From contig NC_014722.1 of the NCBI RefSeq assembly GCF_000198775.1, positions 829,676 to 859,817 on the forward strand: a stretch of 30,142 nucleotides of DNA, written 5' to 3'. The notes under the pieces are model-generated. The model did not search any database and was not told the DNA's origin. It worked only from the letters and a program-made list of their open reading frames with translations. The translations under genes and the position numbers were made by a program. Source of the stretch: Mycetohabitans rhizoxinica HKI 454 (GTDB lineage: Bacteria > Pseudomonadota > Gammaproteobacteria > Burkholderiales > Burkholderiaceae). This document shows positions 8,689 through 18,731 of this stretch, one piece after another; within the stretch, counting starts at the first letter, position 1, and the number at the start of each line of letters is the position of its first letter.

Positions 8689-9395
8689 GACTTGACGTGC
8701 GCCACCTGGAGGCCGGATACCAGGGCGTGCGGGTCATCCAGCACGTATCGATGCACGTGGACGGCGGCGAGATCGTCGCCCTGTTTGGCCGCAATGGCGT
8801 GGGCCGCTCGACGCTGGCCAAGGCCATTGTCGGTCTGGTTGAGCGGCGCGGCTCGATCGAGCTCGATGGCATGCAGATCGGCACGTTGCGCACCGTGGAC
8901 ATTGCCCGCGCCGGTGTCGGTTATGTCGCCGAGACCCGCGATGTGTTCCCGACATTGAGCGTCGCGCAGAACTTGCTGCTCGGTCTGCCGCGCCGCGCAC
9001 GGGGTCCGGCGGTGCTCGAGCCGCTGTACGAGTTGTTTCCCCGCTTGCGTGTCCGTGCCGACGTGAAGGCGGGCGTGCTCTCCGGTGGGGAACAGCAGAT
9101 GTTGGCCATTGCCCGGGCGTGGGCCGCGCAGCCCCGTGTATTGATCATTGACGAGCCGACTGAGGGCCTCGCGCCGCGTGTTGTCGATGAGCTTGGCGTT
9201 GCACTGTCAACGCTGGCTGCGCGCGGCACGGCGATTGTGCTGATCGAGCAGCGTGCCGCAATGGCGTTGGAGCTGGCGCGACGCGTCTACGTGATGGGAC
9301 GCGGTCCGTCGGGCTTGGGTGAGATCGTCTTCACCGGTGCGCGTAGCGAGTTCGAGGCGAAGCCGGCGATTGCCCGGCAATGGCTGTCGGTGTAG
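8685..9395 (+). CDS. livF: branched-chain amino acid ABC transporter ATPase, LivF type
   Basis: The second ATPase of the importer, 236 residues, which pairs with the LivG domain of the upstream fusion. The start ATG overlaps the fusion stop (ATGA). The P-loop is GRNGVGRST (35-43), with Arg41 where the classical Walker lysine stands. The signature LSGGEQQ (132-138) and Walker B VLIIDEPTEGLAP are intact. The H-loop position is Gln (IVLIEQR), as is usual in LivF proteins. I recall Arg in this position in some LivF proteins, so it is not proof of inactivity. With the altered LivG signature it makes one of the two composite ATP sites non-canonical. Confidence 0.93.
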   Translation: MRLDVRHLEAGYQGVRVIQHVSMHVDGGEIVALFGRNGVGRSTLAKAIVGLVERRGSIELDGMQIGTLRTVDIARAGVGYVAETRDVFPTLSVAQNLLLGLPRRARGPAVLEPLYELFPRLRVRADVKAGVLSGGEQQMLAIARAWAAQPRVLIIDEPTEGLAPRVVDELGVALSTLAARGTAIVLIEQRAAMALELARRVYVMGRGPSGLGEIVFTGARSEFEAKPAIARQWLSV

Positions 9396-9540
9396 CGCTG
9401 CGCGAGCCGCAGCGGCGACATGGCATGATCAAGTTATAGTCTGGTCAGCACGCCGGCAATGCAGGCTGCCAGCGTCGTTTCCCGCTACAATTCGTAGGCG
9501 GTGCGGCTCGCATCGCGTTTGAGCTAACGGTAGGGATTCG

Positions 9541-9771
9541 ATGGAAGTTCACAAGGAAGTTGACGCGCGGGGGCTGAACTGCCCCTTGCCGATCTTGCGT
9601 GCGAAGAAAGCGCTGGCCGACATGCAGAGTGGCCAGATCCTGAAAGTGCTGGCGACGGATCCCGGCTCGCAGCGAGATTTCGCCGCGTTTGCAAAGCAGA
9701 CCGGCAACGAGCTAGTGGAAACCAGCACGGGCGCTGACAGGACATTCGTGTTCCTGATGCGTCGGCGCTGA
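9541..9771 (+). CDS. TusA/SirA-family sulfur-carrier protein
   Basis: A 76-residue protein of the TusA (SirA/YeeD) family, small cytoplasmic sulfur carriers that hold a persulfide on the Cys of a CPxP motif. The motif is plain in DARGLNCPLPILRAKKAL (Cys14-Pro17), and the rest of the domain (ILKVLATDPGSQRDFAAFAKQTGNELVE) is typical. Length matches the family. The start ATG has a purine-rich GTAGGGATTCG just upstream. Which family member it is (TusA for tRNA thiolation or a paralogue) cannot be told from the sequence. It converges with galU. Confidence 0.92.
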   Translation: MEVHKEVDARGLNCPLPILRAKKALADMQSGQILKVLATDPGSQRDFAAFAKQTGNELVETSTGADRTFVFLMRRR

Positions 9772-9780
9772 GTAGCAAAC

Positions 9781-9799
9781 GCGCCGCAAGCTGCGGCGC
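9781..9799. terminator. hairpin between convergent tusA-like gene and galU
   Basis: GCGCCGCA (9781-9788) and TGCGGCGC (9792-9799) form an 8-bp perfect stem with loop AGC. It lies in the 40-bp gap between two convergent genes, where a bidirectional terminator is expected. No clear T-run is visible. Confidence 0.5.
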
Positions 9800-9811
9800 C
9801 GTGCCGCGGCG

Positions 9812-10693
9812 TTAGCCTTCGAGTACCGGCGAGCGGGTGCGTAGGTATTCGGCGAACTCGTCGCGAACCTCCGGGTGCTGCAGCGCGAACTCGATTGTTG
9901 CCTTTAGGTAGCCGAGCTTGCTGCCGCAGTCGAAGCGCGTGCCGTGGTACTTGTACGCGAGCACCTGCTCGTCGCCGAGCAGCGACTGGATCGCATCGGT
10001 CAATTGCAATTCACCGCCCGCGCCTGGCTTCAGTGCACGCAAGTGACTGAAGATGCGCGGCTTGAGCACATAGCGGCCGACCACGCCAAAATTGGATGGC
10101 GCGACCTCCGGGGCTGGCTTCTCGACGATGCCTGACATCTTGACGATGTTGTCTTCCCATTCCTTGCCGTCGACGATGCCGTACGACTTCGTTTCCTCGT
10201 GCGGCACTTCCTCGATGCCGATCACCGAGCTGTGGTAGTGATCGAATACGTCGATCATTTGCTTCATCACGGGCGGGCGACCGTACAGCAGATCGTCGGC
10301 GAGGATGACCGCGAACGGGTTATCGCCGACGAGTTTTTCTGCGCACAGCACCGCATGCCCGAGCCCGAGCGCCTCGGGCTGGCGAACGTAGAAGCAGTCA
10401 ACGTGGCTGGGCTTGATTCCGCGCACTAGCTCGAGCAACTTGTCCTTGCCGCGAGCCTCGAGTTCCGCTTCGATCTCATACGACTTGTCAAAGTGATCCT
10501 CAATCGCGCGCTTGCTGCGGCCTGTCACGAAAATCATTTCGGTGATACCTGCGGCAATCGCTTCCTCAACCGCATACTGAATCAGCGGCTTGTCGACCAC
10601 TGGAAGCATTTCTTTCGGGCTCGCCTTGGTGGCTGGGAGGAACCGCGTGCCAAGACCTGCCACGGGAAACACTGCCTTAGTAACTTTGAGCAT
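9812..10693 (-). CDS. galU: UTP--glucose-1-phosphate uridylyltransferase
   Basis: GalU makes UDP-glucose from UTP and glucose-1-phosphate in the cytoplasm, feeding exopolysaccharide, LPS and trehalose pathways. The 293-residue length is normal. The N-terminal nucleotide-binding loop is [62 protein letters not shown] and the C-terminal [15 protein letters not shown] are all present. ATG 10693 is preceded by AAGGTAATCGAAG. It is the same strand as valS, 106 bp downstream of it, and may be co-transcribed. Confidence 0.97.
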   Translation of the reverse strand: MLKVTKAVFPVAGLGTRFLPATKASPKEMLPVVDKPLIQYAVEEAIAAGITEMIFVTGRSKRAIEDHFDKSYEIEAELEARGKDKLLELVRGIKPSHVDCFYVRQPEALGLGHAVLCAEKLVGDNPFAVILADDLLYGRPPVMKQMIDVFDHYHSSVIGIEEVPHEETKSYGIVDGKEWEDNIVKMSGIVEKPAPEVAPSNFGVVGRYVLKPRIFSHLRALKPGAGGELQLTDAIQSLLGDEQVLAYKYHGTRFDCGSKLGYLKATIEFALQHPEVRDEFAEYLRTRSPVLEG

Positions 10694-10799
10694 CTTCGAT
10701 TACCTTGTTCGTTTCCGGTTGTACTACGTTAGCCCGATATTGGGAAAATGAACAGCGCGACAAAAAATATCGCCCTGTCATAGCAGATAACCCTGCACT

Positions 10800-13661
10800 T
10801 TATGCCGGAAGCCGCTCGAGTTGGGTGGTCAGTTTTGCCAACCTCGACTCAAAATCTGCCAATCTTTTGCGCTCCTGGTCAACGACGGCGGCCGGTGCGC
10901 GAGCCACAAAACGCTCGTTTTGCAGCTTCGTATTGCATTTGGCCAGTTCGTCGCCGATGCGGCTGATTTCGCGGGTCAGTCGCTCACGTTCGGCGGCAAC
11001 GTCGATCTCGACCTTCAGTACCAGCTTGCTCGAGCCGACAAGGGCGACAGGCGCGCCATGCGCCTGCTGGTCGAGCGCGGCTTCGTCTGCGAGCACCTGG
11101 ACTTGCGACAACCGCGCGAGCGCTTGGGCATAGGGTGCGAATTCGCGCAGGCGCGTGGCATCGCCGGCCGCCACCAGCGGTACGCGGGTGGCGGGCGACA
11201 GGTTCATCTCACCGCGTAAATTACGACATGCATCGACTACTGCCTTCAGTTCGGTAACCCACTGTTCCGCCTGCTCGTCGATCTTCGATGGTGTGCTGCG
11301 TGGATAGGGCTGCATCATCACGGAGGCGTCGCCGGCCGCGGTCCCGGCCGGGTACCGGCCCGCCAGCGGCGCGACTTTCTGCCACAACGCCTCGGTAATG
11401 AACGGCATCAGCGGATGCGCGAGCCGCAGGATTGTCTCGAGCACCCTGAGCAGCGTACGCCGCGTGCCGCGCTGCTGCGCCGGCGTGCCGGTCTGCAACT
11501 GGACTTTGGCCAATTCGACGTACCAGTCGCAATACTCATCCCAGACGAACTTGTAGATCGCGTTTGCAATGTTGTCGAAGCGGTAGTCGGCAAAGCCCTT
11601 CTCGACATCGGCCTCGACCCGTTGCAACAGCGATACGAGCCACCGGTCGGCGGGCGAAAAATCGAGCGTGCCGTGCGGCCCGCAATCGCCTTGGCACGGC
11701 GCGATACCGCAATCATGCCCCTCGCAATTCATTAGCACGAAGCGCGTGGCGTTCCACAATTTATTGCAGAAGTTGCGATAGCCTTCGCAGCGCGCCAGAT
11801 CGAAGCTCACGTTGCGCCCGAGCGTGGCCATCGATGCCATCGTGAAGCGCAGCGCGTCGGTGCCGTAGGCAGGAATCCCGTCCGGGAACGCTTTGCGCGT
11901 CTTTTGCTCGATCGATGCCGCCTGCTTCGGATTCATCAACCCGGTTACGCGCTTGGCGACGAGCGTCTCTAGGTCGATGCCGTCAACGATGTCGATCGGA
12001 TCGAGCGTGTTGCCGCGGCTCTTGGACATCTTCTGGCCTTCAGCGTCGCGCACCAGGCCGTGCACATACACGGTGTGGAACGGCACCTTGCCGGTGAAAT
12101 GGGTGGTCATCATCACCATTCGGGCGACCCAGAAGAAGATGATGTCGAAGCCCGTTACCAGCACCGACGAGGGTAGGAAGTGCTCGAGTTCCGGCGTCGA
12201 TTGGGGCCATCCAAGCGAGGAGAACGGCACGAGCGCGGACGAGAACCACGTGTCGAGCACGTCCTCGTCGCGCTTGAGCGCGCCGTTATAGCCCTGAGCA
12301 CGGGCCTGTGCTAGGGCATCGGCTTCGCTGTGTGCGACGAACACCTGCCCATCATCCGCATACCAGGCGGGAATCTGGTGGCCCCACCAGAGTTGGCGCG
12401 AGATGCACCAGTCCTGAATGTTCTCCAGCCACTGGTAGTACGTGGTGGTCCAGTTTTCCGGCACGAACTTGATTTGGCCGCGGCGCACCACGTCCAGCGA
12501 GGTTTGCGCGATCGACTTGCCCGGATGCAGTGTGCCTTCGGGCGCCGGCTGGCTCATCGCGACGAACCACTGATCGGTGAGCATCGGCTCGATGATTGAT
12601 TGCGTGCGATCACCACGCGGCACGACCAGCCGGTGCGGCTTGACCGACTCGAGTAGGCCGAGCGCGTCCAGGTCTGCGACGATGCGCTCGCGCGCGTCAA
12701 AGCGATCCAGCCCGCGGTAGGCGGCCGGTGCGTTGTCGTTAATCTTCGCATCGAGCGTGAGCACGACGATCTGCGGCAGTCCATGGCGTTGCCCGACCTG
12801 GTAGTCGTTGAAATCGTGTGCTGGCGTGACCTTGACCACACCGGTGCCGAACTCGCGTTCCACATAGTCATCGGCGATCACCGGGATCTCGCGTCCGACC
12901 AGCGGCAGCGTGACGGTCTTGCCGACCAGCGCCGCGTAACGCTCGTCCTGCGGATGGACCATGACCGCGACGTCACCGAGCATCGTCTCGGGCCGTGTGG
13001 TCGCCACGGTTAGGTGGCCGGAGCCGTCAGTGAGCGGATAGCGGATGTGCCACAGCTTGCCGTCTTCCTCCTCGCTGACCACCTCCAGGTCCGACACCGC
13101 GGTCCTTAGCTTCGGATCCCAGTTCACGAGCCGTTTGCCGCGGTAGATCAGCCCTTGCTGGTAGAGGCGCACGAACACGTCGGTGACGACGCGGGACATG
13201 CGCTCATCCATCGTGAAATACTCGCGTGACCAGTCGGTCGATGCGCCGAGCCGCCGGATCTGCCGCGTGATCGTGGAGCCCGATTCCTGTTTCCATTGCC
13301 AGACGCGCTCGATGAAGCGCTCCCGCCCCAGCTCGTGCCGTGATTGCTTTTGCGCGTCGAGTTGGCGTTCCACGACGATTTGCGTGGCAATGCCCGCGTG
13401 GTCCGTGCCGGGCACCCACAACGTGTTCTCGCCGCGCATCCGGTGGTAGCGTGCCAAGCCATCCATGATAGTCTGGTTAAACGCGTGGCCCATGTGCAGC
13501 GTGCCGGTCACGTTCGGCGGTGGCAGCTGAATCGCGAAGTCGGGTCGCTGCGGGTCTAGGGTTGCCTTCGCGTAGCCACGCTTTTCCCATTCTGGGCCCC
13601 AATACGCCTCGATCGTCGAAGGCTCAAAACTTTTTGCAAGCGTGGTATTGCTGTCGCTCAT
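10800..13661 (-). CDS. valS: valine--tRNA ligase
   Basis: ValRS, a class I synthetase that charges tRNA-Val and edits threonine. At 953 residues it has the usual bacterial length. The HIGH signature appears as HMGH (56-59) in [12 protein letters not shown], and KMSKS at about 544-548 in [23 protein letters not shown] and the CP1 editing-domain motif [17 protein letters not shown] are present. The C-terminal coiled coil ([41 protein letters not shown]) is typical. No disruption is visible. The start is supported by the normal N-terminus and the 208-bp gap to divergent uvrD. Confidence 0.98.
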   Translation of the reverse strand: MSDSNTTLAKSFEPSTIEAYWGPEWEKRGYAKATLDPQRPDFAIQLPPPNVTGTLHMGHAFNQTIMDGLARYHRMRGENTLWVPGTDHAGIATQIVVERQLDAQKQSRHELGRERFIERVWQWKQESGSTITRQIRRLGASTDWSREYFTMDERMSRVVTDVFVRLYQQGLIYRGKRLVNWDPKLRTAVSDLEVVSEEEDGKLWHIRYPLTDGSGHLTVATTRPETMLGDVAVMVHPQDERYAALVGKTVTLPLVGREIPVIADDYVEREFGTGVVKVTPAHDFNDYQVGQRHGLPQIVVLTLDAKINDNAPAAYRGLDRFDARERIVADLDALGLLESVKPHRLVVPRGDRTQSIIEPMLTDQWFVAMSQPAPEGTLHPGKSIAQTSLDVVRRGQIKFVPENWTTTYYQWLENIQDWCISRQLWWGHQIPAWYADDGQVFVAHSEADALAQARAQGYNGALKRDEDVLDTWFSSALVPFSSLGWPQSTPELEHFLPSSVLVTGFDIIFFWVARMVMMTTHFTGKVPFHTVYVHGLVRDAEGQKMSKSRGNTLDPIDIVDGIDLETLVAKRVTGLMNPKQAASIEQKTRKAFPDGIPAYGTDALRFTMASMATLGRNVSFDLARCEGYRNFCNKLWNATRFVLMNCEGHDCGIAPCQGDCGPHGTLDFSPADRWLVSLLQRVEADVEKGFADYRFDNIANAIYKFVWDEYCDWYVELAKVQLQTGTPAQQRGTRRTLLRVLETILRLAHPLMPFITEALWQKVAPLAGRYPAGTAAGDASVMMQPYPRSTPSKIDEQAEQWVTELKAVVDACRNLRGEMNLSPATRVPLVAAGDATRLREFAPYAQALARLSQVQVLADEAALDQQAHGAPVALVGSSKLVLKVEIDVAAERERLTREISRIGDELAKCNTKLQNERFVARAPAAVVDQERKRLADFESRLAKLTTQLERLPA

Positions 13662-13717
13662 TGTCGAAATCTGCCGGAAAGACGGTGAAAATGCGGTCGA
13701 ATAGATCGTTACAGTAA

Positions 13718-13841
13718 ATTATAAGGGAGCTGGCGATGCACGGGCGCCGGTTGCGCCGCCGCGCGGCGCGGCACCTGCCGCCGTGGGACGGCGCATACTG
13801 GGTGCATTCCCCGCCTGCTGGACCGATCACGGCCGTATAAT
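13718..13841. promoter_or_regulatory. divergent -10 elements between valS and uvrD
   Basis: A perfect TATAAT lies on the - strand (13723-13718), about 55 bp ahead of valS. Another lies on the + strand (13836-13841), about 29 bp ahead of uvrD. Neither has a recognisable -35 at normal spacing. The AT-rich pocket around 13705-13725 stands out from the local GC content. Confidence 0.4.
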
Positions 13842-13869
13842 GGCAAGCTTGTTGTGACCAAGGCCGCTC

Positions 13870-16245
13870 ATGTCCGATTTGCTTGCCAACCTGAATCCCG
13901 AACAATATGCAGCGGTGACGCTGCCAAATGAACCGGCCCTGATTCTTGCCGGCGCGGGCAGCGGCAAGACGCGCGTGCTAATTACCCGCATTGCATGGTT
14001 GATCTCGCGCGGCGAGGCGAGCCCCGCTGGCATCCTGGCCGTCACCTTCACAAACAAGGCGGCGCGCGAGATGCTGATCCGTTTGGACGCGATGCTGCCG
14101 ATCAATACGCGCGGCATGTGGATCGGCACGTTCCACGGATTGTGCAACCGCATGCTGCGCGCCCATTACCGCGATGCCGGGTTGCCGCAGGCCTTCCAGA
14201 TTCTGGACACAGCAGACCAGTTGTCGGCGATCAAGCGGCTGATGAAGGGTCTGAACATCGACGACGAGAAATATCCGCCAAAGAGCCTACAGTACTTCAT
14301 CAACAACGCGAAGGAGCAAGGGTTGAGGCCCGAGCAGGTCGATGCGAGCGATAATTTCAATCGCAAGTGCGTCGAGCTGTATGCCGCCTACGAGCAACAA
14401 TGCCAGCGCGAGGGGGTCGTCGACTTTGCGGAATTGCTGCTGCGCTGCCATGAACTGCTGCAACGCAATCCGACGCTGCGGGCGCATTACCAGGCCCGTT
14501 TCCGGCATATCCTGGTCGACGAGTTCCAGGACACCAACAAGCTACAGTACGCGTGGCTGAAGCTGCTGGCCGGCGGGCACAATGCGATATTCGCGGTCGG
14601 CGACGATGACCAGTCGATTTACGCATTCCGCGGCGCCAACGTGGGCAACATGCTCGATTTCGAGCGCGAGTTCAACGTCCGGCATCTGATCAAGCTCGAG
14701 CAGAACTATCGTTCGCACGGCAATATTCTCGATGCCGCTAATGCGCTGATTGCGCATAATTCAAAACGGCTTGGCAAGAACCTGCGTACCGATGCCGGCC
14801 ACGGCGAGCCGGTGCGGGTCTATGAGGCGACGACCGATTCGCAGGAGGCCGGCTGGATCGTCGAGGAAATCCGCGCCCTGATCGACACGGGCCTGTCGCG
14901 CGACGAGATCGCGGTACTTTATCGCAGCAACGCGCAGTCGCGCGTGGTCGAGCACACGCTGGTCAATGCCGGGATCGCGTACCGGGTCTACGGCGGGCTG
15001 CGCTTTTTCGAGCGCCAGGAAGTCAAGCATGCGCTTGCGTACCTGCGGCTGATCGACAATCCGAGCGATGACACCGCATTTGCGCGGGTGGTCAATTTTC
15101 CGGCCCGTGGCATTGGCGCACGCTCGCTTGAGCAACTGGCCGATGCCGCGCGGCTGTACAACTGCTCAATGGCACAGGCGATTCCCTATGTGACCGGCAA
15201 GGCCGGCCAGGCGCTGGGCGGGTTTCTTGCTCTGATTGAGCGGATGCGTGGCGAGACCCGTGCGATGAGCTTGCCGGAGACGGTCGAGGCGGTGATCCGG
15301 CTCAGCGGGCTGGAGCAATTCTATGCCAACGACCGTGAAGGCCAGGAGCGTATCGAGAACTTGCAGGAGCTGGTCAACGCGGCCAGCGCATTCGTATCCG
15401 AGGAGGGCTATGGCCTCGATACGCCGGCGCGCTCGATTCCGCTGGCGCCGGGTGCAAGCCGCGCTGCCGCGCTGCGGGGGCCGGACGATGACGGGGAGCA
15501 GGCCGTGCTGGATGCGCCGCGCATTGACGCACCGGCGCAGAATCCCGACCAGATGACGCCGCTTGCCGGCTTCCTGTCGCATGCGTCGCTCGAGGCGGGC
15601 GACAATCAGGCGCAGGCCGGTGAGCACGCGGTGCAATTGATGACGGTGCATGCCGCCAAGGGGCTCGAGTTTGCCGCCGTGTTCATCACCGGACTCGAGG
15701 AAGGCTTGTTCCCGCATGAGAACAGCGTGACGGAACAGGATGGGCTCGAGGAAGAGCGGCGCCTGATGTACGTTGCAATCACGCGCGCCAAGGAGCGGCT
15801 CTATCTGTCGTTCGCCCAAAGCCGGATGCTGCACGGCCAGACGCGTTACAACGTGCGCTCGCGTTTTTTCGACGAATTACCGGCTGGGGTGTTGAAGTGG
15901 CTCACCCCCAAGTTAGAGCCCGGCTCACGCTGGGGTCAGCGTGCCGGTTTCGGCGACAACGCTGGATGGGGCCGCGATTGGTTCGGCCGCGGCGGCCGGC
16001 GCGACGACGCGCCGTATGGCAATGCGCGCTTTGACGACGGTGCACCGGCGCCGGCGTTCGCGGACCAGCAGCGCGCCGCGCAAAGCGGCTTCCGGATCGG
16101 CCAACCCGTGTTTCACGCGAAATTCGGCGAGGGTACGATCACCGCGCTGGAGGGGGGCGGCACGGACGCGAAGGCGCAGGTCGCCTTCAAGCGGCACGGC
16201 ACCAAATGGCTTGCGCTCGCGGTCGCGAAACTGCAGTCGGTATGA
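13870..16245 (+). CDS. uvrD: UvrD/PcrA-type DNA helicase
   Basis: A 791-residue superfamily 1A 3'-5' helicase acting in nucleotide excision and mismatch repair. Motifs appear in order. The Q-motif region NLNPEQYAAVT is followed by Walker A GAGSGKT (28-34) and motif Ia TFTNKAAREM. Motif II is DEFQDT (217-222), motif III GDDDQSIYAFRGA and motif IV QNYRS. Motif V is LMTVHAAKGLEF (about 593) and motif VI VAITRAKERLYL (about 635). The C-terminal Tudor-like part (GFRIGQPVFHAKFGEGTITALEG...KWLALAVAKL) binds RNA polymerase in relatives. Domain 2B carries a less conserved insert near residues 510-560. The start MSDLLANLNPEQ is family-typical. Confidence 0.96.
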   Translation: MSDLLANLNPEQYAAVTLPNEPALILAGAGSGKTRVLITRIAWLISRGEASPAGILAVTFTNKAAREMLIRLDAMLPINTRGMWIGTFHGLCNRMLRAHYRDAGLPQAFQILDTADQLSAIKRLMKGLNIDDEKYPPKSLQYFINNAKEQGLRPEQVDASDNFNRKCVELYAAYEQQCQREGVVDFAELLLRCHELLQRNPTLRAHYQARFRHILVDEFQDTNKLQYAWLKLLAGGHNAIFAVGDDDQSIYAFRGANVGNMLDFEREFNVRHLIKLEQNYRSHGNILDAANALIAHNSKRLGKNLRTDAGHGEPVRVYEATTDSQEAGWIVEEIRALIDTGLSRDEIAVLYRSNAQSRVVEHTLVNAGIAYRVYGGLRFFERQEVKHALAYLRLIDNPSDDTAFARVVNFPARGIGARSLEQLADAARLYNCSMAQAIPYVTGKAGQALGGFLALIERMRGETRAMSLPETVEAVIRLSGLEQFYANDREGQERIENLQELVNAASAFVSEEGYGLDTPARSIPLAPGASRAAALRGPDDDGEQAVLDAPRIDAPAQNPDQMTPLAGFLSHASLEAGDNQAQAGEHAVQLMTVHAAKGLEFAAVFITGLEEGLFPHENSVTEQDGLEEERRLMYVAITRAKERLYLSFAQSRMLHGQTRYNVRSRFFDELPAGVLKWLTPKLEPGSRWGQRAGFGDNAGWGRDWFGRGGRRDDAPYGNARFDDGAPAPAFADQQRAAQSGFRIGQPVFHAKFGEGTITALEGGGTDAKAQVAFKRHGTKWLALAVAKLQSV

Positions 16246-16250
16246 CGAAC

Positions 16251-16366
16251 GGATAGCGGTGAGGGCGACGGGCTGGCAGCGGTGAAGGCGATGGGCCGGC
16301 AGCGGTGAGAGCGACAGACTGGCAGCGGTGGTGGTGACGGACCGGCAGCGGTGGACGCGCAGGGCC
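16251..16366. repeat. 23-24 bp tandem repeats (about 4.5 copies) after uvrD
   Basis: Units begin at 16251 (diverged, GGATAGCGGTG), 16275, 16298, 16321 and 16344 (partial). Copies 2-5 share GGCAGCGGTG followed by a more variable 13-base part. The array starts 6 bp after the uvrD stop and fills most of the gap to the convergent membrane-protein gene. The unit is not a multiple of three and is not coding on either strand in a way I can support. Confidence 0.85.
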
Positions 16367-16408
16367 GTGGCACGCACGCGGCGGCGCTGCCGTGAGCGTC
16401 GCGACGGC

Positions 16409-17203
16409 TTACTCGGTCGGCGGCGGACCAGTGGGCTGCTCGACGCCGAAACAGCCGCGATAGGTTGCGTAGAACGAGCAATAGATCATTGTCCACAGGA
16501 TTACGCTGACGGGCAACAGCGCGGTCAACGCGCCGCTTGTCAGGCCGAACGCGCTCAGCACGAAACCGAGCACCAGCGACACACCCATCAGGACCGCAAG
16601 CCACGTGGCCAGGTAGACGAGGAACGCGCCGCGGTTGCGCCAGCAGGCCACGAAGCTGAAGAACATCGCCTTGACGGGCGGCACGCGATGCCAGGCGGTC
16701 AGCAGCGGCGCGAACCAAAACAGCATCATTGTGGGCACGTAAAATACGAAGCCGAGCGCGATACTGGAAAGGAACATGCCGCTGGAGGCGACGTCGTCAT
16801 CCGGCTTTGCCTCGCTGACGACGGTTTTCAGCAGCGAACCGCCGTCGATCAGTGACGTCAGGAACAGGCTCGCGGTGACCAGCACCAGGTAGATTAGCCC
16901 GAGTTGCAACAGCTGCCGCGCGACGGCGCCGCCATGCGCGCGAAAGCCGGTAAACAGCGCGAGCGGTAACACGTGCTTGCCGGCGATCACGTCGCGGCAC
17001 GCGCTCATGAACCCGACGGACAAACCTGGCGCGAGCATTAGCCACAGCGCGGAGCCGACTACCGGCACATGCGCGACGAGCATCATCGAGAACAAATAGG
17101 TGAAGAAGATCGCCAGGAAGCTCAGCGGGTTCTTGCGGAATAGCCAGATGCCTTGGCGGAACCAGACATAGCCGGATTTTGTGGGTGCCTCGATTAGTCG
17201 CAT
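16409..17203 (-). CDS. polytopic inner-membrane protein (BPSS1780-like, function unknown)
   Basis: A 264-residue protein starting MRLIEAPTKSGYVWFRQGIWLFRKNPLSFL. About six hydrophobic segments follow (FLAIFFTYLFSMMLV; ALWLMLAPGLSVGFM; LLQLGLIYLVLVTASLFL; MFLSSIALGFVFYVPTMMLFW; FLVYLATWLAVLMGVSLVLGFVL; LTALLPVSVILWTMIYCSFYATYR). The N-terminal pattern (G..W...G..LFRKNPL) and the end YxxFYATYRxCFG are those of a beta-proteobacterial membrane family that I recall as BPSS1780. Start ATG 17203 lies 10 bp after the thrB stop, so translation is probably coupled; no Shine-Dalgarno sequence is visible. A longer in-frame extension upstream lies inside thrB and is rejected. Function is unknown. Confidence 0.8.
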   Translation of the reverse strand: MRLIEAPTKSGYVWFRQGIWLFRKNPLSFLAIFFTYLFSMMLVAHVPVVGSALWLMLAPGLSVGFMSACRDVIAGKHVLPLALFTGFRAHGGAVARQLLQLGLIYLVLVTASLFLTSLIDGGSLLKTVVSEAKPDDDVASSGMFLSSIALGFVFYVPTMMLFWFAPLLTAWHRVPPVKAMFFSFVACWRNRGAFLVYLATWLAVLMGVSLVLGFVLSAFGLTSGALTALLPVSVILWTMIYCSFYATYRGCFGVEQPTGPPPTE

Positions 17204-17213
17204 AGGAGAGTGG

Positions 17214-18182
17214 TCAAACCCACGGTAACGCGTCTGCGCCGATACGCTCGCGCAACACACGCTCGAAATGAGCGGGGTCGTGCGGCTTGAGCAGGTGAGC
17301 GTCGCGTGGCAAGTAAAAGTCATAGAGCCGGGATAGCCAGAAGCGCAACGCACCGGCACGCAGCATGTCGCGCCAATGCTGTGTCTCGGTCGGCGTGAAC
17401 GGCCGTACGGTCTGGTACGCGCGCAGCAATGCCTGTGTCCGCGCATCATCCAGGCGACCGGTGTCCAGGTCGATGCACCAGTCGTTGACGGTCACGGCGA
17501 CATCGAACAGCCACTTGTCGCAGCCGGCGAAATAGAAGTCGAAGAAGCCGCCGAGCGTGTCACGTCCGTCGCACGACGCGAACAGCACGTTATCGCGGAA
17601 CAGATCGCAGTGGCATGGCCCGCCGGGCAGCGCCGCGTAGCCGGACGACGCGAAGAACGCCTGATGATACGCCAATTCGCTGACCAGCAATCGGTGCTGC
17701 GCATCGGTCACGTAGGGCAACACCGCCGGGATATTGTCTCGCCACCAGGATAGGCCGCGCAAATTCGGCTGGTGCATCGGAAAATCGCGTCCGGCAACAT
17801 GCATCCGCGCCAGCATGTGTCCGACTTCGGTGCAGTGTGTGACCTGCGGCGCCAGCCGCGGCGAGCCTTCCAGCCGCGTCACGATCGCGGCGGGCTTATC
17901 CATCAGCATGCCGAACAACGCGCCGTCGTCGCGGCGCATCGGGTCGGGCACCGGCACGTGATGCGCTGCTAGATGCCGCATCAATTCCAGGTAGAACGGC
18001 AACTCGTGCGCGGCGAGCTTTTCGAAGATCGTCAGCACGTACTCGCCAGTGGTTGTCGTCAAGAAAAAATTGCTGTTTTCGATTCCAGACGTAATGCCGC
18101 GGAAATCGATGATCTCGCCTATTGCGTAGTGCTGAACCCAGGCGGCGAGCTGGGCTTCGGGGACGGCGGTGAAAACGGCCAT
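17214..18182 (-). CDS. thrB: homoserine kinase (APH-fold type)
   Basis: Phosphorylates homoserine to O-phosphohomoserine in threonine synthesis. At 322 residues it is the aminoglycoside-phosphotransferase-fold kinase used by pseudomonads and burkholderias, not the GHMP type of E. coli. The N-terminal [26 protein letters not shown] forms the ATP lobe. The catalytic loop is HCDLFRDN (191-198, base Asp193), and the metal-binding segment is [17 protein letters not shown] (213-229). All key residues are present. The membrane-protein gene follows 10 bp downstream in the same direction, and the DUF2782-like gene lies upstream in the same direction. Confidence 0.95.
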   Translation of the reverse strand: MAVFTAVPEAQLAAWVQHYAIGEIIDFRGITSGIENSNFFLTTTTGEYVLTIFEKLAAHELPFYLELMRHLAAHHVPVPDPMRRDDGALFGMLMDKPAAIVTRLEGSPRLAPQVTHCTEVGHMLARMHVAGRDFPMHQPNLRGLSWWRDNIPAVLPYVTDAQHRLLVSELAYHQAFFASSGYAALPGGPCHCDLFRDNVLFASCDGRDTLGGFFDFYFAGCDKWLFDVAVTVNDWCIDLDTGRLDDARTQALLRAYQTVRPFTPTETQHWRDMLRAGALRFWLSRLYDFYLPRDAHLLKPHDPAHFERVLRERIGADALPWV

Positions 18183-18278
18183 GCAGACGTCATTGGACAG
18201 GTTGAAGGTTGCCGCCGCTAGCGTGAGGCGGCAGGGGGGCCGCGTGCGGCTGATATCGATTGCCGGCCGCCGAGTCGG

Positions 18279-18731
18279 TCAGTACTTGAGTTGCAAGGAC
18301 GGCAGCCGCGTAGAAGGCTTGCCGCTCTCATGCACTTGCGGCGAGACATCCGGCGAGGCGCTCATCTGATAGCGCGTGCCGAAATTCGAATGGACCTGGA
18401 TTTCGACCGGCTTGCCACGATCGCGATATTCGGTGATCGATGTGCCGTTCGGACTCTTTTCGTAGAAGCTCGGCGTGCGGGGCGCGTTCAATTGCACTGT
18501 CGAATGCGCGACGCCGGCAGGCCGGTTGATTTCTGTCAGATTCGGCAAGCCGACGGCCTCGTTTGCATCCTGCGACGCGGCGGTGGCCGGCGTCGCCGCC
18601 GCGTCCGGTTGTGGTGCGCTTGCCGCAGCGACCATTGTGGCGGCCAGCGCCAAGGTAGCCGGCACCAGTACGGTCGCGAACCGGGCTGCGCCGCGAGGGG
18701 GTGCGCCAAGCGCAATGTGGAACGGCTTCAT
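18279..18731 (-). CDS. small exported protein, DUF2782-like
   Basis: A 150-residue protein with an N-terminal export signal (basic start, then FATVLVPATLALAATMVAAASA). A low-complexity Ala/Thr/Pro stretch follows, then a short C-terminal domain. That domain contains TSITEYRDRGKPVEIQVHSNFGTRYQMS, resembling the VTEYR..G.xxxIxV....G..Y core of DUF2782. DUF2782 genes are commonly next to thrB in beta-proteobacteria, as here. Start ATG 18731 is chosen because the signal sequence begins there; longer frames add unrelated residues. It probably acts in the periplasm; the function is not known. Confidence 0.7.
   Translation of the reverse strand: MKPFHIALGAPPRGAARFATVLVPATLALAATMVAAASAPQPDAAATPATAASQDANEAVGLPNLTEINRPAGVAHSTVQLNAPRTPSFYEKSPNGTSITEYRDRGKPVEIQVHSNFGTRYQMSASPDVSPQVHESGKPSTRLPSLQLKY

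Noticed and set aside
9420..9540. Promoter for the tusA-like gene (TACAAT at 9486-9491)
   Set aside because: No -35 at a normal distance; too weak to list.
15166..15834. 222-residue - strand ORF within uvrD
   Set aside because: Antisense to conserved helicase motifs; a GC-rich shadow frame.
16251..16366. Repeats after uvrD as CRISPR
   Set aside because: No unique spacers; unit 23-24 bp is tandem.
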